64,000 nt of DNA. Source: Desulfovibrio sp. (GTDB taxonomy: Bacteria; Desulfobacterota; Desulfovibrionia; Desulfovibrionales; Desulfovibrionaceae). Below the pieces are notes generated by a model that did not search any database, had not been told where the DNA came from, and saw only the letters and a program-made list of their open reading frames with translations. Positions 1 through 8,711 of the stretch are shown here, in pieces (within the stretch, counting starts at the first letter, position 1; every line of letters begins with the position of its first letter). The position numbers and the translations under genes are program-made. Location: the NCBI RefSeq assembly GCF_014803725.1, contig NZ_JAAVBE010000027.1:1-64000 (forward strand), read 5' to 3'.

Positions 1-556
1 CGGCCGTGCTGCCCTCGGTGGCGAAGAGGTCGAACTGCGTGGTGTCGTTGCCGCCGCCCATGGCCCAGCGCACATAGTCGCGCGTAATGAGCTCGGTATA
101 GGGCAGGATGCGGTCCGGCGTGGGATAGTGGTCGCCCGTGATGCCGTCCACGAGCTCCCAGGCGAAGTCGTCTTCGTCCACGCTGTAGGTGTTCACCATG
201 TAGCTGAAGAACTCCACCAGCACGCGCGCGCCCACGTCGTCTTTATGGGCGGTGAGGAACTGGTGCAGCCGCTCGCCGCAGCCTTTCTTGACCGGCGAGG
301 CCGCGATGCCGATGGCCGTGTCGTAAGAGATGCGCTCGCACTCGTCCATGGCGAACTGGCCGAGCAAAAAGAAGGCGCGGCGCGGCCACGAGAGCAGCCA
401 GTTGGGATTGCCGCGTCCGGCGTTGAGGAAGGTCTGGCTCGAAACCTTGGCCTCCTCTTCGGCCATGTCGATGAGCGTGTTCTTGATCTCGAAGGGGCTC
501 ATCTTGTCCAGTTCCTGCTCGAACTTGCGCGTTTGCTGGGGGGTCTTTGCGTTCAT
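1..556 (-). CDS. aspD: Aspartate 4-decarboxylase / aminotransferase N-terminal part (runs off window edge)
   Basis: Minus-strand translation from ATG at 556 reads MNAKTPQQTRKFEQELDKMSPFEIKNTLIDMAEEEAKVSSQTFLNAGRGNPNWL..., typical of AspD; directly downstream of aspT on the same strand. The + strand ORFs in the track here are antisense. Confidence 0.85.
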   Translation of the reverse strand, partial: MNAKTPQQTRKFEQELDKMSPFEIKNTLIDMAEEEAKVSSQTFLNAGRGNPNWLLSWPRRAFFLLGQFAMDECERISYDTAIGIAASPVKKGCGERLHQFLTAHKDDVGARVLVEFFSYMVNTYSVDEDDFAWELVDGITGDHYPTPDRILPYTELITRDYVRWAMGGGNDTTQFDLFATEGSTA

Positions 557-623
557 TGTCTGCTCCTGCGCCATGTGCGCGGGTATATGGTTGTGAAGGA
601 AGTTTGGCCGTCCTTCCGCACGA

Positions 624-2354
624 TCAAAGGAAGAGGAGCACCATGGCCACGCCCATGAGGATGAGCACCGTGTTGCCCACCGCATAGGTGACGGTATAGC
701 CGAGCGCCGGGATGGAGCTGTCAAGGGCGGAAGTGATGGCGCCGAGCGCCGCCGTGGTGGTGCGGCCGCCGGCGCAGCAGCCGAGGTTGATGGCCGGGTG
801 GAACTTGAACACCTTGTCGCCGAGCCACATGCCGATGAGCAGAGGCACCGACGTGGAGATCATGCCCATGAAGAAGAGCATGATGCCCACCTTTTCGATG
901 CCGGGGATGAACACCGGGCCGCACTGGATGCCGATGACGGCGATGAACATGTTGAGCCCGAGATTGTTCATGAACCAGATCACGGCATTGGGGATATAGC
1001 CCACGGAAGGCCGCTTGGTGCGCCACCAGCCGAAGAAGATGCCGGCGATGAGCGCGCCGCCCGCCGTGGACAGGCTGATGGGCACGTCCTTGATGGTCAG
1101 GGTCATGGCGCCCACGAGCGCGCCCAGGAAGATGCACAGCGCGAGGAAGACCACGTCCGTCTGGTCACTGGGCTTTTCCTCATAGCCGATCTCGGGGCAG
1201 GCCGCCTGCACTTCCTGCGGCAGGCCCTCGATGGTGAGCATGTCGCCCTCCATGAGCTTGGTCTGCGCGAGCACCGGGATCTCGATGCCGCCCGAGCGGT
1301 CGATGGCACCGATCATGATGCCGTACATCCACGGCTTGGCGCGCAGCTCGTCCACCGTGAGGCCCGCGGCCTTCTTGGAGACCATGACGCGCGTCTTTTC
1401 CACGGCGAAGGTCATGAGCTTGGCGTCGTCGATTTCCGGCCCGATCCAGCTCTCGTCCTGGATGATGTATTCATGCCGGCCGCTCAGGACCACCTCGTCG
1501 CCCAGCTTGACCACCATGTCCGGCGTACTTTCCTGGATCTTGCCGTTGGTGTCGCGCACGCGCTCCACGAAGATGCGGCGCCCGAGCGTCTGGAAGTGGG
1601 CCTGGATCTGCGTGACTGTCTGCGGGATGGAGAAATGCTCCGCCGTGACCTTGTAAGCGCGGAAGACGATGGGCTGGTTGCCGTCCACAAAGGCAGGGTC
1701 ATTGGGCAGGCTGGAGTGGTCGAGCTGCTGTTCGAGCTCCTTGGCCTGGGCGCGCACCTTGTCGAGCCCGCCGAGCAGCATGGGGCCGAGGTTGCCCAAG
1801 ATCCACGCCGAGCCGATGGTGCCGAACACATAGGTAACGGCGTAGCACACGGGCATCATCTCGTCCCAGCTCTTGGCCTCCTCGGGAGTGATGGAGCCCG
1901 CGTTGAGCACGGACTGGATGGTGTCCGCGCCGATGCCGATGACCGCCGAGATGGTCTGCGCGCCGGAGAAGAGCCCTGTGGCGATGCCGGCATTATAGCC
2001 CATGACCTTGGCGCAGGCCCAGGTCACGACCAGGCACAGGCCGCAGAGCACCACGGCGAAGATGACCTGCTTGATGCCCTGGCCGCGGATGGCGCTCACG
2101 AACTGGGGGCCGCAACGATAGCCGATGGCGAAAAGGAAGAGGAGGAAGAAGAGGGACTTGAGCGGCGCGCCGATGGGCACATGGAAGACCGCGCCGACAA
2201 CCACGCCGATGAGCAGCACGGACGTGACCACGCCGAGGCTCAGGGACTTGTAGCGGAACTTGCCGAACCAGAAGCCCAGGCCGAGGGTAAGAAAAATGGG
2301 GATCGAGGGATATTCCCTGAAGGTCGCCTGTATCCACTCCCAGAGCCAGTCCAT
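624..2354 (-). CDS. aspT: Aspartate:alanine antiporter, AspT/YidE family with central TrkA-C domains
   Basis: 576 aa, two blocks of TM helices (AAE transporter) flanking RCK_C-like repeats; paired with aspD. Confidence 0.85.
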   Translation of the reverse strand: MDWLWEWIQATFREYPSIPIFLTLGLGFWFGKFRYKSLSLGVVTSVLLIGVVVGAVFHVPIGAPLKSLFFLLFLFAIGYRCGPQFVSAIRGQGIKQVIFAVVLCGLCLVVTWACAKVMGYNAGIATGLFSGAQTISAVIGIGADTIQSVLNAGSITPEEAKSWDEMMPVCYAVTYVFGTIGSAWILGNLGPMLLGGLDKVRAQAKELEQQLDHSSLPNDPAFVDGNQPIVFRAYKVTAEHFSIPQTVTQIQAHFQTLGRRIFVERVRDTNGKIQESTPDMVVKLGDEVVLSGRHEYIIQDESWIGPEIDDAKLMTFAVEKTRVMVSKKAAGLTVDELRAKPWMYGIMIGAIDRSGGIEIPVLAQTKLMEGDMLTIEGLPQEVQAACPEIGYEEKPSDQTDVVFLALCIFLGALVGAMTLTIKDVPISLSTAGGALIAGIFFGWWRTKRPSVGYIPNAVIWFMNNLGLNMFIAVIGIQCGPVFIPGIEKVGIMLFFMGMISTSVPLLIGMWLGDKVFKFHPAINLGCCAGGRTTTAALGAITSALDSSIPALGYTVTYAVGNTVLILMGVAMVLLFL

Positions 2355-3246
2355 ATATTACCTCGTTGACCTGTAGGATTTTTCAGCAGGGCGCCGCCCG
2401 GGAGAGATGCAGAAGTGGGTTGACGGCGCCGGCATTTGCCGTTATGGAAGTTCCAGAAAAATTCGTCCTCCTCATTGGGGCGCCCTTTCTCGGGCTTGCC
2501 GGGCGGCAAGCCGGGCCGGGGCCGGGTCTTTCGGGCCGCTCTGCCGCAATTCCTGCGGGTCTTCTCTTGCGGCCAAATCCAGTCTGCGCTTTTTCGTCAG
2601 CGAATGCAAGGTTTCAATGCCCGGGCTTTGCGGCCGAAGGCTCTTTCGCGCGCTGCCCTGCGCCGGAGAAGCCGCGCCCCGCAAGGGAGGGAAGGGGCTT
2701 GGGCCGCACAAAAATTTCTTTTGAGAAGTTGAGGGGAAACGATCTGACCGGGGCGTCGGGGATGCGAAGGTTGTAGCCAGTGCCACTGGTGCCGGGGAAA
2801 GCGACCACCAGCAGGCGCCGGGGAAAAGGGCCGCATTCTTCCGCAGTGATTTTTATAGTTCCCGATAGTAAAAAGATTTGCGAGACAGAGCGCGCTGCGA
2901 GCCTGATGCGCAAAACCGCAGTTCAGGGAAGCTGAAACGAAGTTCCGCTGAAGTTTATGGACTGGCGTGAAAAATCCCGGGTTGGCGGTCTTGGCCTGAA
3001 AGATTCCGGGCGGTTCCGGGCTCTCCTGTGTGCGCGCACATAGCCACCCCGGCGCGGACGCGCATCAGCTTCCGTCCCGGCGCGCCCCGCGCCGTCCGTA
3101 TTCCTCGTGCCGGGGAGGGGCGAAGCGCAGCCCCCTCCCGCGCAGCTCTCCATATTCAGGAGCCTTCCCGCACGGGCGTCCTCTCCCGCTTCGCCCAGAG
3201 GGCATAAACACCTCTCACAACGCCACGGCCGACATGGCCTCGGTTT

Positions 3247-3618
3247 TCATCCCTCCGGCCTCTCCATGGCCGCCACAGCCTTGCCCCAGTAGCCCACCTG
3301 CATGATGACCGGCACGGCCGTCTCGCCCGCCGGTGTCAGGGAATATTCCACGCGCGGCGGGATGACCGGGAAGATCTCGCGGGCGACAAGACCCTCCTTT
3401 TCGAGGGCGCGCGCCGTCTGCGTGAACATCTTGCCGGAGATGCTGCGCATCCGGCGCTGAAGCTCGGACGAGCGGAGAGCGCCGTTGCGCAGGTGATAGA
3501 GGAGCATCATCTTCCACTTGCTGCCGATAAGTTCCAGCGCGAGCTCAAGGGCGCAGAAATAGGTGCGCCCGCCAAAGACAACGCCGGTCTTGAGCTCCCT
3601 AAACTGTTCTTTCTCCAT
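3247..3618 (-). CDS. HxlR-family winged-helix transcriptional regulator
   Basis: 123 aa with C...ALELIGSKWKMMLLYHLRNGALRSSELQRRMRSISGKMFTQTARALEKEGLVAREIFPVIPPRVEYSLTPAG, the HxlR signature. Confidence 0.9.
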   Translation of the reverse strand: MEKEQFRELKTGVVFGGRTYFCALELALELIGSKWKMMLLYHLRNGALRSSELQRRMRSISGKMFTQTARALEKEGLVAREIFPVIPPRVEYSLTPAGETAVPVIMQVGYWGKAVAAMERPEG

Positions 3619-3887
3619 AAAAATTCCCTTTTGGTATCTATCTCACACTGAAGTCTCTAGCGCACATTTCCGTCAATACTTGTGAGCGTAGTGAAAAGAG
3701 TAATAGGAGGCAAGTAGAATCCTCTCCGAATCGGCTCCACTGTGACCTCATGCCTGTGGCGGAAGAGGTCCGCTGCATTGGAGTGTGCCTTGGTGGTTAG
3801 GGGCAGGCGCCCGGGCGGGCATGGGGGCCCGGCGTCCTTTTTCCGTTCGGCGGCAGAAGAAATCTCACTCTTTCAGGAGCTACCACC

Positions 3888-4858
3888 GTGAAAGAACTTT
3901 TCCAGCCCTTCGAGGCCCGCAACCTGAAAGCAAAAAACCGCCTCGTGCGCCTGCGTGTTTACCCCAACCCCGAAATGGCTATGCGAAAACTGATCAAGGT
4001 GCAGACACGTCGCGGCGTCCAGCTCGACGGCGTGCTCTTCAGCAACGGCGGGGAGCAAGGCGTGGTCATCGTCATCACCGGCATCCACGGCAACTTTTAC
4101 TCCAATCCTATGTACTACAATATCGGCGACACGCTCTCCGACAACGGTATCGCCTTCGTCTACGCCCAGACCAACGATGCCTTCAATAAAATGGAGACCT
4201 TCAACACCAAAACCGGCGGCACGGAGATCATCGGCTCCTACAACGAGTGTTTCGATGACATCTGCGATGATATTTCCGCCTATGTGGGCGCCGCGAAAAA
4301 GGCGGGCTACGCGCACATCCTCCTCGCCGGGCATTCGCTCGGGGCCAACAAGGTGATCCTCTATCTCGCCAATGCCAAGGAAACACCTGTGGAGCACTAT
4401 ATCCTGGTGAGCCCGGCGAACATGAAATACATGCTCGCCAACGTGCCCAAGGAGGAGCGCGCCATCATCCGCGCCTATGTGGAGGCCGGCCGCGCGGGCG
4501 AGATGCTGCCCTTTCCCTTCATGGGCTGGGCGCCCATGGTGGCCGGGACGGCGTGGCAGTGGCTCTTCAAAAACCCGCTGGACAATGTTCACTCCGACCC
4601 GGAAGGCGATTTTTCGGAGGTGGCGCGCATCCGGCAGAGCGGCGCCCTCATCATCGGCACCTATGACCGCTTTTCTTACGGCGAGCCGCGGGCCTTCATC
4701 GAGCTCATCAACGCCCACACACAAGCCCCGGAAAAAACGCGGTCATCTTCGTGGAAGGCACGGGCCATGTCTACTCGCAGCGCGAACAGGTGCTGGCCGA
4801 CATCGTGCTCCGCCTCGCGCGGAAATGGCAGGCAGAAGAAGACCTCGGGCACGGATAA
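3888..4858 (+). pseudogene. Alpha/beta-fold hydrolase with Old Yellow Enzyme-like N-terminal scrap and a C-terminal frameshift
   Basis: Hydrolase body includes GHSLGANK nucleophile elbow. First ~21 codons (MKELFQPFEARNLKAKNRLVR) look like an OYE N-terminus. After APEK (A-run 4732-4737) the natural C-terminus (NAVIFVEGTGHVYSQREQVLADIVLRLARKWQAEEDLGHG*) continues in another frame, ending at 4858. Confidence 0.7.
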
Positions 4859-5218
4859 AAGGCGACTGGAATGCCACATGGCCAGCCGCGCTGCGTATCC
4901 GCGCAAGAATGAGTGGCAGCCGCACAGCCCCACAAGGCATGTTGTCCTGGCGGGGCTTTCTTCTGCCTGCGAATGGGGGAGCAGGGAGGCTGTGCCGGGC
5001 CCGAATTTTACCCGGCACAATGGGAGCTGGCCAGAGCCATCAGCCACGGACCATCTGCTGCATCACCTTGCTCCTCGCTGCTCGCCACATGATGCGCGCG
5101 GCCGTGATGTTACGGCCGCACTCCTCGGGCCCATATACCGGCCCTTCAAGTGAAGAGCGCCGGATGTCATCAGCGTCGCATACGCAGTTTTTGGAGGGAT
5201 GATAATACCCCTTATTTC

Positions 5219-5248
5219 TTGACTTCGCAGCATTTGGGAGTTTATGTA
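5219..5248 (+). promoter_or_regulatory. Possible sigma-70 promoter (TTGACT-17-TTATGT) for the 5310 gene
   Basis: TTGACT at 5219-5224, AT-rich -10 at 5242-5248, about 60 nt upstream of ATG 5310. Confidence 0.4.
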
Positions 5249-5309
5249 TTAATGTATATTTATGTTCATTTTCGACTTCCCTTCAATGGGTTTAAAAAAG
5301 GGGAGAGGC

Positions 5310-5924
5310 ATGAAAAAAATTTCAGGAAAGTTGCAAAAATGGGCTGAAATATGCTATCATCTTGCTGCTGCATTTGCGCTTATATATGGTGCTTATGCTG
5401 TGAATAGCCTTGTGACAAAAGATAAACAAGTGGATATTGCCCAAAAGATACGTTTGGATAGAATAGAATTGTACAAGGAAGCATCGAATTTGGTGACAAG
5501 GCGTATGTACGATCAGCAGCGTCTTGTGTGGAAAATTCAAGACGCAAGTAATGCGGTTGAAAATACTTCTAAAAAGGATGAACTTGACAGAATGTTCAAT
5601 AGTTATATGGAATCTGTACGTGAATATAATATCAATGTAAGGATAGTTCTCAACCAAATCAAGCATATTTTTAATGGGGATCTTTCGAAGATATTTTGTA
5701 ATGATGATCCCAAGGATACTTCAAATATTACCGCTTCATTTCTCCAAATTCATAGAAAAATACTCAAATTGAGGGAAAACTCCTGGAGCAAGCTCGACAA
5801 AAATTTTGTAAATGCAACGGTAAACGAGAGTGATAAGTTATTCAAAAAAATCGATCTCTATCTCAAAGAGATGGCGGAGATCACCTTTTCAAAAGATAAG
5901 GATCTGGAAAAGCATGCGATATAG
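5310..5924 (+). CDS. Hypothetical protein, one N-terminal TM helix plus long helical/coiled-coil domain
   Basis: GGGAGAGG RBS before ATG 5310; MKKISGKLQKWAEICYHLAAAFALIYGAYAV... TM then charged helical sequence; markedly AT-rich compared with flanks. Confidence 0.75.
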   Translation: MKKISGKLQKWAEICYHLAAAFALIYGAYAVNSLVTKDKQVDIAQKIRLDRIELYKEASNLVTRRMYDQQRLVWKIQDASNAVENTSKKDELDRMFNSYMESVREYNINVRIVLNQIKHIFNGDLSKIFCNDDPKDTSNITASFLQIHRKILKLRENSWSKLDKNFVNATVNESDKLFKKIDLYLKEMAEITFSKDKDLEKHAI

Positions 5925-6427
5925 GAGGAGCGAGCCCCTCATGTCCCTGAGCTGCCCGCGGGGAGCGTGTCGTTCCTTTACTTCCCGAACCCCGTAAACC
6001 GTTTTGTGGGCCGTACCGCCCACTCCGTGTTCCACTTGTTTCGTTCCGTTGGCGCGCGAACCTGTCCGCTATCGGCGGGAAGAAGGGCAGGGAGAGCGCC
6101 TGACCGCTATTGCCGGGCTGAAGCGCGGCCAGAAAGGGGGAGGATCGGGGCCGCATCATGGCGGTCATAAGGGGACTTTCTTTTGCAATACCTGTTTTCT
6201 CCTCCACTTCTGGAAGAATGCGAGTATGCCCGTCAGTAGGTGTGCCCAAAAGCCATCGATAGAGGGGGTGGGGGCGCAGGCTTTGAAAAAATACATTTGG
6301 CAAAGGACCTCGTTCTTTTGACAGTTGAGAACAGCAGGAAGCGTCTTCGATTGGAGCCGTCGGTTCTGCGCGGACGGGCGAGGGCGGCACCGGGAACAAA
6401 ATCTGTCTCACAAATGGAGCTAAACGA

Positions 6428-7591
6428 ATGCCACCGGAACCCTATTCTCTTACGCGGATATTCCATCCCATTGGTCAGGGAGCTTTTTATTCGGAAACAC
6501 ATCGTATCGGGGATGGACCCAAGATCACTGTCGTCTATGATTGTGGGTCAAAAACATGTAAACCGAAGATTAAAGAATCCATTGATGAATATCTCCAGGA
6601 TAACAGAGTCACCATCCTTTTTATCTCTCATTTTCATTCTGATCACTGTAATGGTATTGATTTTTTGAATCCAAAATATATTGTACTGCCCATGCTAAGT
6701 GAATATGAAAAAGTACTCTTATGGATTGAAAATACTCTGAATGAGTCCGAATTAGATATGAATTATGAAAGAACCCTAAGGGATAGATTTCCAGAATCAA
6801 GATTTATATTTGTCAGGAAAATAAACGATGAGGATGAGGGAGAGAGTGAGCCCCTAAACCTTGAGAATTTCCCGGGTGAAAACATAGCAAGTGGTACTCC
6901 ACTGCGCATAGGGCATACTTCGTCATGGGACTATATTCCAGTCAATCCAAAACTTGATCCAGCATTAATTAAAGAGTTCAAACAGCGTTTGGCGGGTAAA
7001 AATATCGACTATGCGAAGTTGTGCGCCTTTGACTATGCCTATTTTAACACCTGCAAGGAAGAACTTCAAAAAATATATAGAGAAATACGAAGCCCAAACG
7101 AATATTACATGGCTGTGTACTCGGGGCCTGGCATACCGTATCATGACTTCTGGGAAAGAACTTTGCGATATTGGAACGAAAGTTGTTTTAGTTTCACTCA
7201 TATTGGGTGGTATCCTCAACGAGGGGATGGTCCGTTTTGCGGATGCCTCTATCTTGGAGACCTGAATCTTAAAGAGAAAGGCAATGCTAAATCAAAGATA
7301 CTAAAGAAAATATATAGTTTACTTCCAGCCACAGTTTTTGACTGTTTATCCACCATTCAGGTTCCGCATCATGGTTCCTTTAAGAATTTTAACAATGCCC
7401 TGCTTTCATGGTATGATAAGAGCAGAGACAGTTGGAATCCTTGGTATGCACCCATGCTGTACGTCATTTCCGCGGGAGATCCTAGCCCATATCACCACCC
7501 ATCCCCGAGAGTACTGGAAAAGCTGGTTCATCACCGTATTGTCACCCAACAGCCGGAATCACGATTAGTAGAAAGTTTTAGATTTTTTTGA
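6428..7591 (+). CDS. Metallo-beta-lactamase-fold hydrolase, ComEC/Rec2-like
   Basis: HFHSDHCNGIDF (HxHxDH) metal motif and later VPHHGS motif typical of ComEC-type MBL proteins; AT-rich. Confidence 0.8.
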   Translation: MPPEPYSLTRIFHPIGQGAFYSETHRIGDGPKITVVYDCGSKTCKPKIKESIDEYLQDNRVTILFISHFHSDHCNGIDFLNPKYIVLPMLSEYEKVLLWIENTLNESELDMNYERTLRDRFPESRFIFVRKINDEDEGESEPLNLENFPGENIASGTPLRIGHTSSWDYIPVNPKLDPALIKEFKQRLAGKNIDYAKLCAFDYAYFNTCKEELQKIYREIRSPNEYYMAVYSGPGIPYHDFWERTLRYWNESCFSFTHIGWYPQRGDGPFCGCLYLGDLNLKEKGNAKSKILKKIYSLLPATVFDCLSTIQVPHHGSFKNFNNALLSWYDKSRDSWNPWYAPMLYVISAGDPSPYHHPSPRVLEKLVHHRIVTQQPESRLVESFRFF

Positions 7592-7936
7592 GTGTTCAAT
7601 ACTTGACTGGAATGGGCTTTTTCTCTCGTGAGACCGCCCGGATTCGGCGGTTGCTGACACTAAACCCTGACTTTGGGCCCAAGCACGGGAGGCAACCCCG
7701 TGTTTCACGCATGGAACGCCAGCCCTCCAAAAGCCGGAGGCGCCTCTCGTTGTTTTTGCACAGCTGTCATGCGCCACGGCACGAACCCTGGGGAGCTGCG
7801 CTTGTCCCGCTTATTCAAGGTTGAAAACTCTTTTTCGCAACCGATTGAGCAGAGGTGCTCCAACAGTTTATCCAACAAAAAGCGGGCTCTCCCGGCGCCC
7901 ACCCGAGTCCTCACAGGACGCTCGATGTCCCCAAAA

Positions 7937-7976
7937 GCGAAGCCCCGCAAGGCTTTTTTACCTTGCGGGGCTTCGC
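7937..7976 (-). terminator. Intrinsic terminator downstream of tRNA-Phe
   Basis: Perfect 16-bp inverted repeat GCGAAGCCCCGCAAGG / CCTTGCGGGGCTTCGC with 8-nt loop, followed on the minus strand by TTTT. Confidence 0.85.
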
Positions 7977-7988
7977 GGGATATTTGGC

Positions 7989-8064
7989 TGGTGCCGAGGG
8001 ACAGAATTGAACTGCCGACACGGGGATTTTCAGTCCCCTGCTCTACCAACTGAGCTACCTCGGC
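7989..8064 (-). tRNA. tRNA-Phe (GAA), CCA encoded
   Basis: Minus strand GCCGAGGTAGCTCAGTTGGTAGAGCAGGGGACTGAAAATCCCCGTGTCGGCAGTTCAATTCTGTCCCTCGGCACCA folds as a cloverleaf with GAA anticodon. Confidence 0.97.
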
Positions 8065-8077
8065 CCGCGTGAGGGCA

Positions 8078-8106
8078 TTCATATGCCTCCGCCGTGAAAT
8101 TGGCAA
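8078..8106 (-). promoter_or_regulatory. Sigma-70-like promoter for tRNA-Phe
   Basis: Minus strand TTGCCA-17 nt-TATGAA, about 14 nt upstream of the tRNA 5' end. Confidence 0.6.
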
Positions 8107-8148
8107 GCACTTTTTCGCGCCGCCACGGGGACCGCGCGCGGGCGCCCC

Positions 8149-8580
8149 CTATTCCTGCGTGAAGCGGTAGAGGCGCACGGCGAGCGGCTGGGAATTCTCG
8201 CTTTCCATGGCCGAGACCACATAGGCGTAATCGAGGGCCTTGGTGCCGGGCGGGCAGGGGCCGCGATAGTGGCGGGTGAGCGCGCCTTCGGGGATGACGC
8301 CTGTGCCGTCTTCCACCCAGGTGCCCCCGCCGAAGAAGCGTTCTTCCTCGGTGCCGTATTCGATGAGCCTGATGTCGTAGAATTTCGTGCCTTTGGGCGC
8401 ATAGGCCACCGTGATCTCCGGCGAGACGCGCGAGCAGCGGTGGATCTCGCTCAGGTCGACAGTGATGGTCATGCCTTCCTCGGGCGGCGTAGTTTCGTCC
8501 CTGGCCGCGCAGGCCGCCAGGAGGAGCGTGGCGAAGAGGAGCGGCAGGAGCAGGGTCGGGGCGTGGTGCGCGAGCTTCAT
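8149..8580 (-). CDS. Lipoprotein, possibly divergent PEBP/YbhB-like
   Basis: MKLAHHAPTLLLPLLFATLLLAAC lipobox; body has SPEITVAYAPKGTKFYDIRLIEY...YRGPCPPG...YAYVVSAM reminiscent of PEBP motifs. Confidence 0.65.
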   Translation of the reverse strand: MKLAHHAPTLLLPLLFATLLLAACAARDETTPPEEGMTITVDLSEIHRCSRVSPEITVAYAPKGTKFYDIRLIEYGTEEERFFGGGTWVEDGTGVIPEGALTRHYRGPCPPGTKALDYAYVVSAMESENSQPLAVRLYRFTQE

Positions 8581-8644
8581 CATATCCTCCAAAACAGAAC
8601 TGCCGGCGCGTCTGTACGGCCGCGGGGCGGGCGCGGGGCTGTGA

Positions 8645-8674
8645 TTGCAATCCGGCCCTTTTCGGGACTATACT
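8645..8674 (+). promoter_or_regulatory. Sigma-70-like promoter upstream of aminotransferase
   Basis: TTGCAA-18 nt-TATACT, 38 nt before ATG 8712. Confidence 0.55.
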
Positions 8675-8711
8675 GCGTTTCTCCATCAAAGACAATCATC
8701 TGGAGTTTCCC

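Noticed and set aside
128-658. 176-aa + strand ORF at the window start
   Set aside because: Antisense to aspD, which reads cleanly from ATG 556.
798-2369. 523-aa + strand ORF opposite aspT
   Set aside because: His/Asp/Glu-rich low-information sequence, typical antisense shadow of a GC-rich gene.
2370-3240. Several short overlapping ORFs upstream of aspT
   Set aside because: No RBS/codon pattern or family resemblance; treated as noncoding/regulatory. A relic gene cannot be excluded.
4991-5019. 9-bp inverted repeat TGTGCCGGG/CCCGGCACA as a terminator
   Set aside because: No T-tract on either side and short stem; too weak to call.
5930-6420. Possible gene or att relic between the two AT-rich genes
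   Set aside because: Short frames only; no direct repeat of the tRNA-Phe 3' end found by eye.
7600-7930. Remnant integrase between the MBL gene and tRNA-Phe
   Set aside because: Translated frames on both strands show no tyrosine recombinase motifs.
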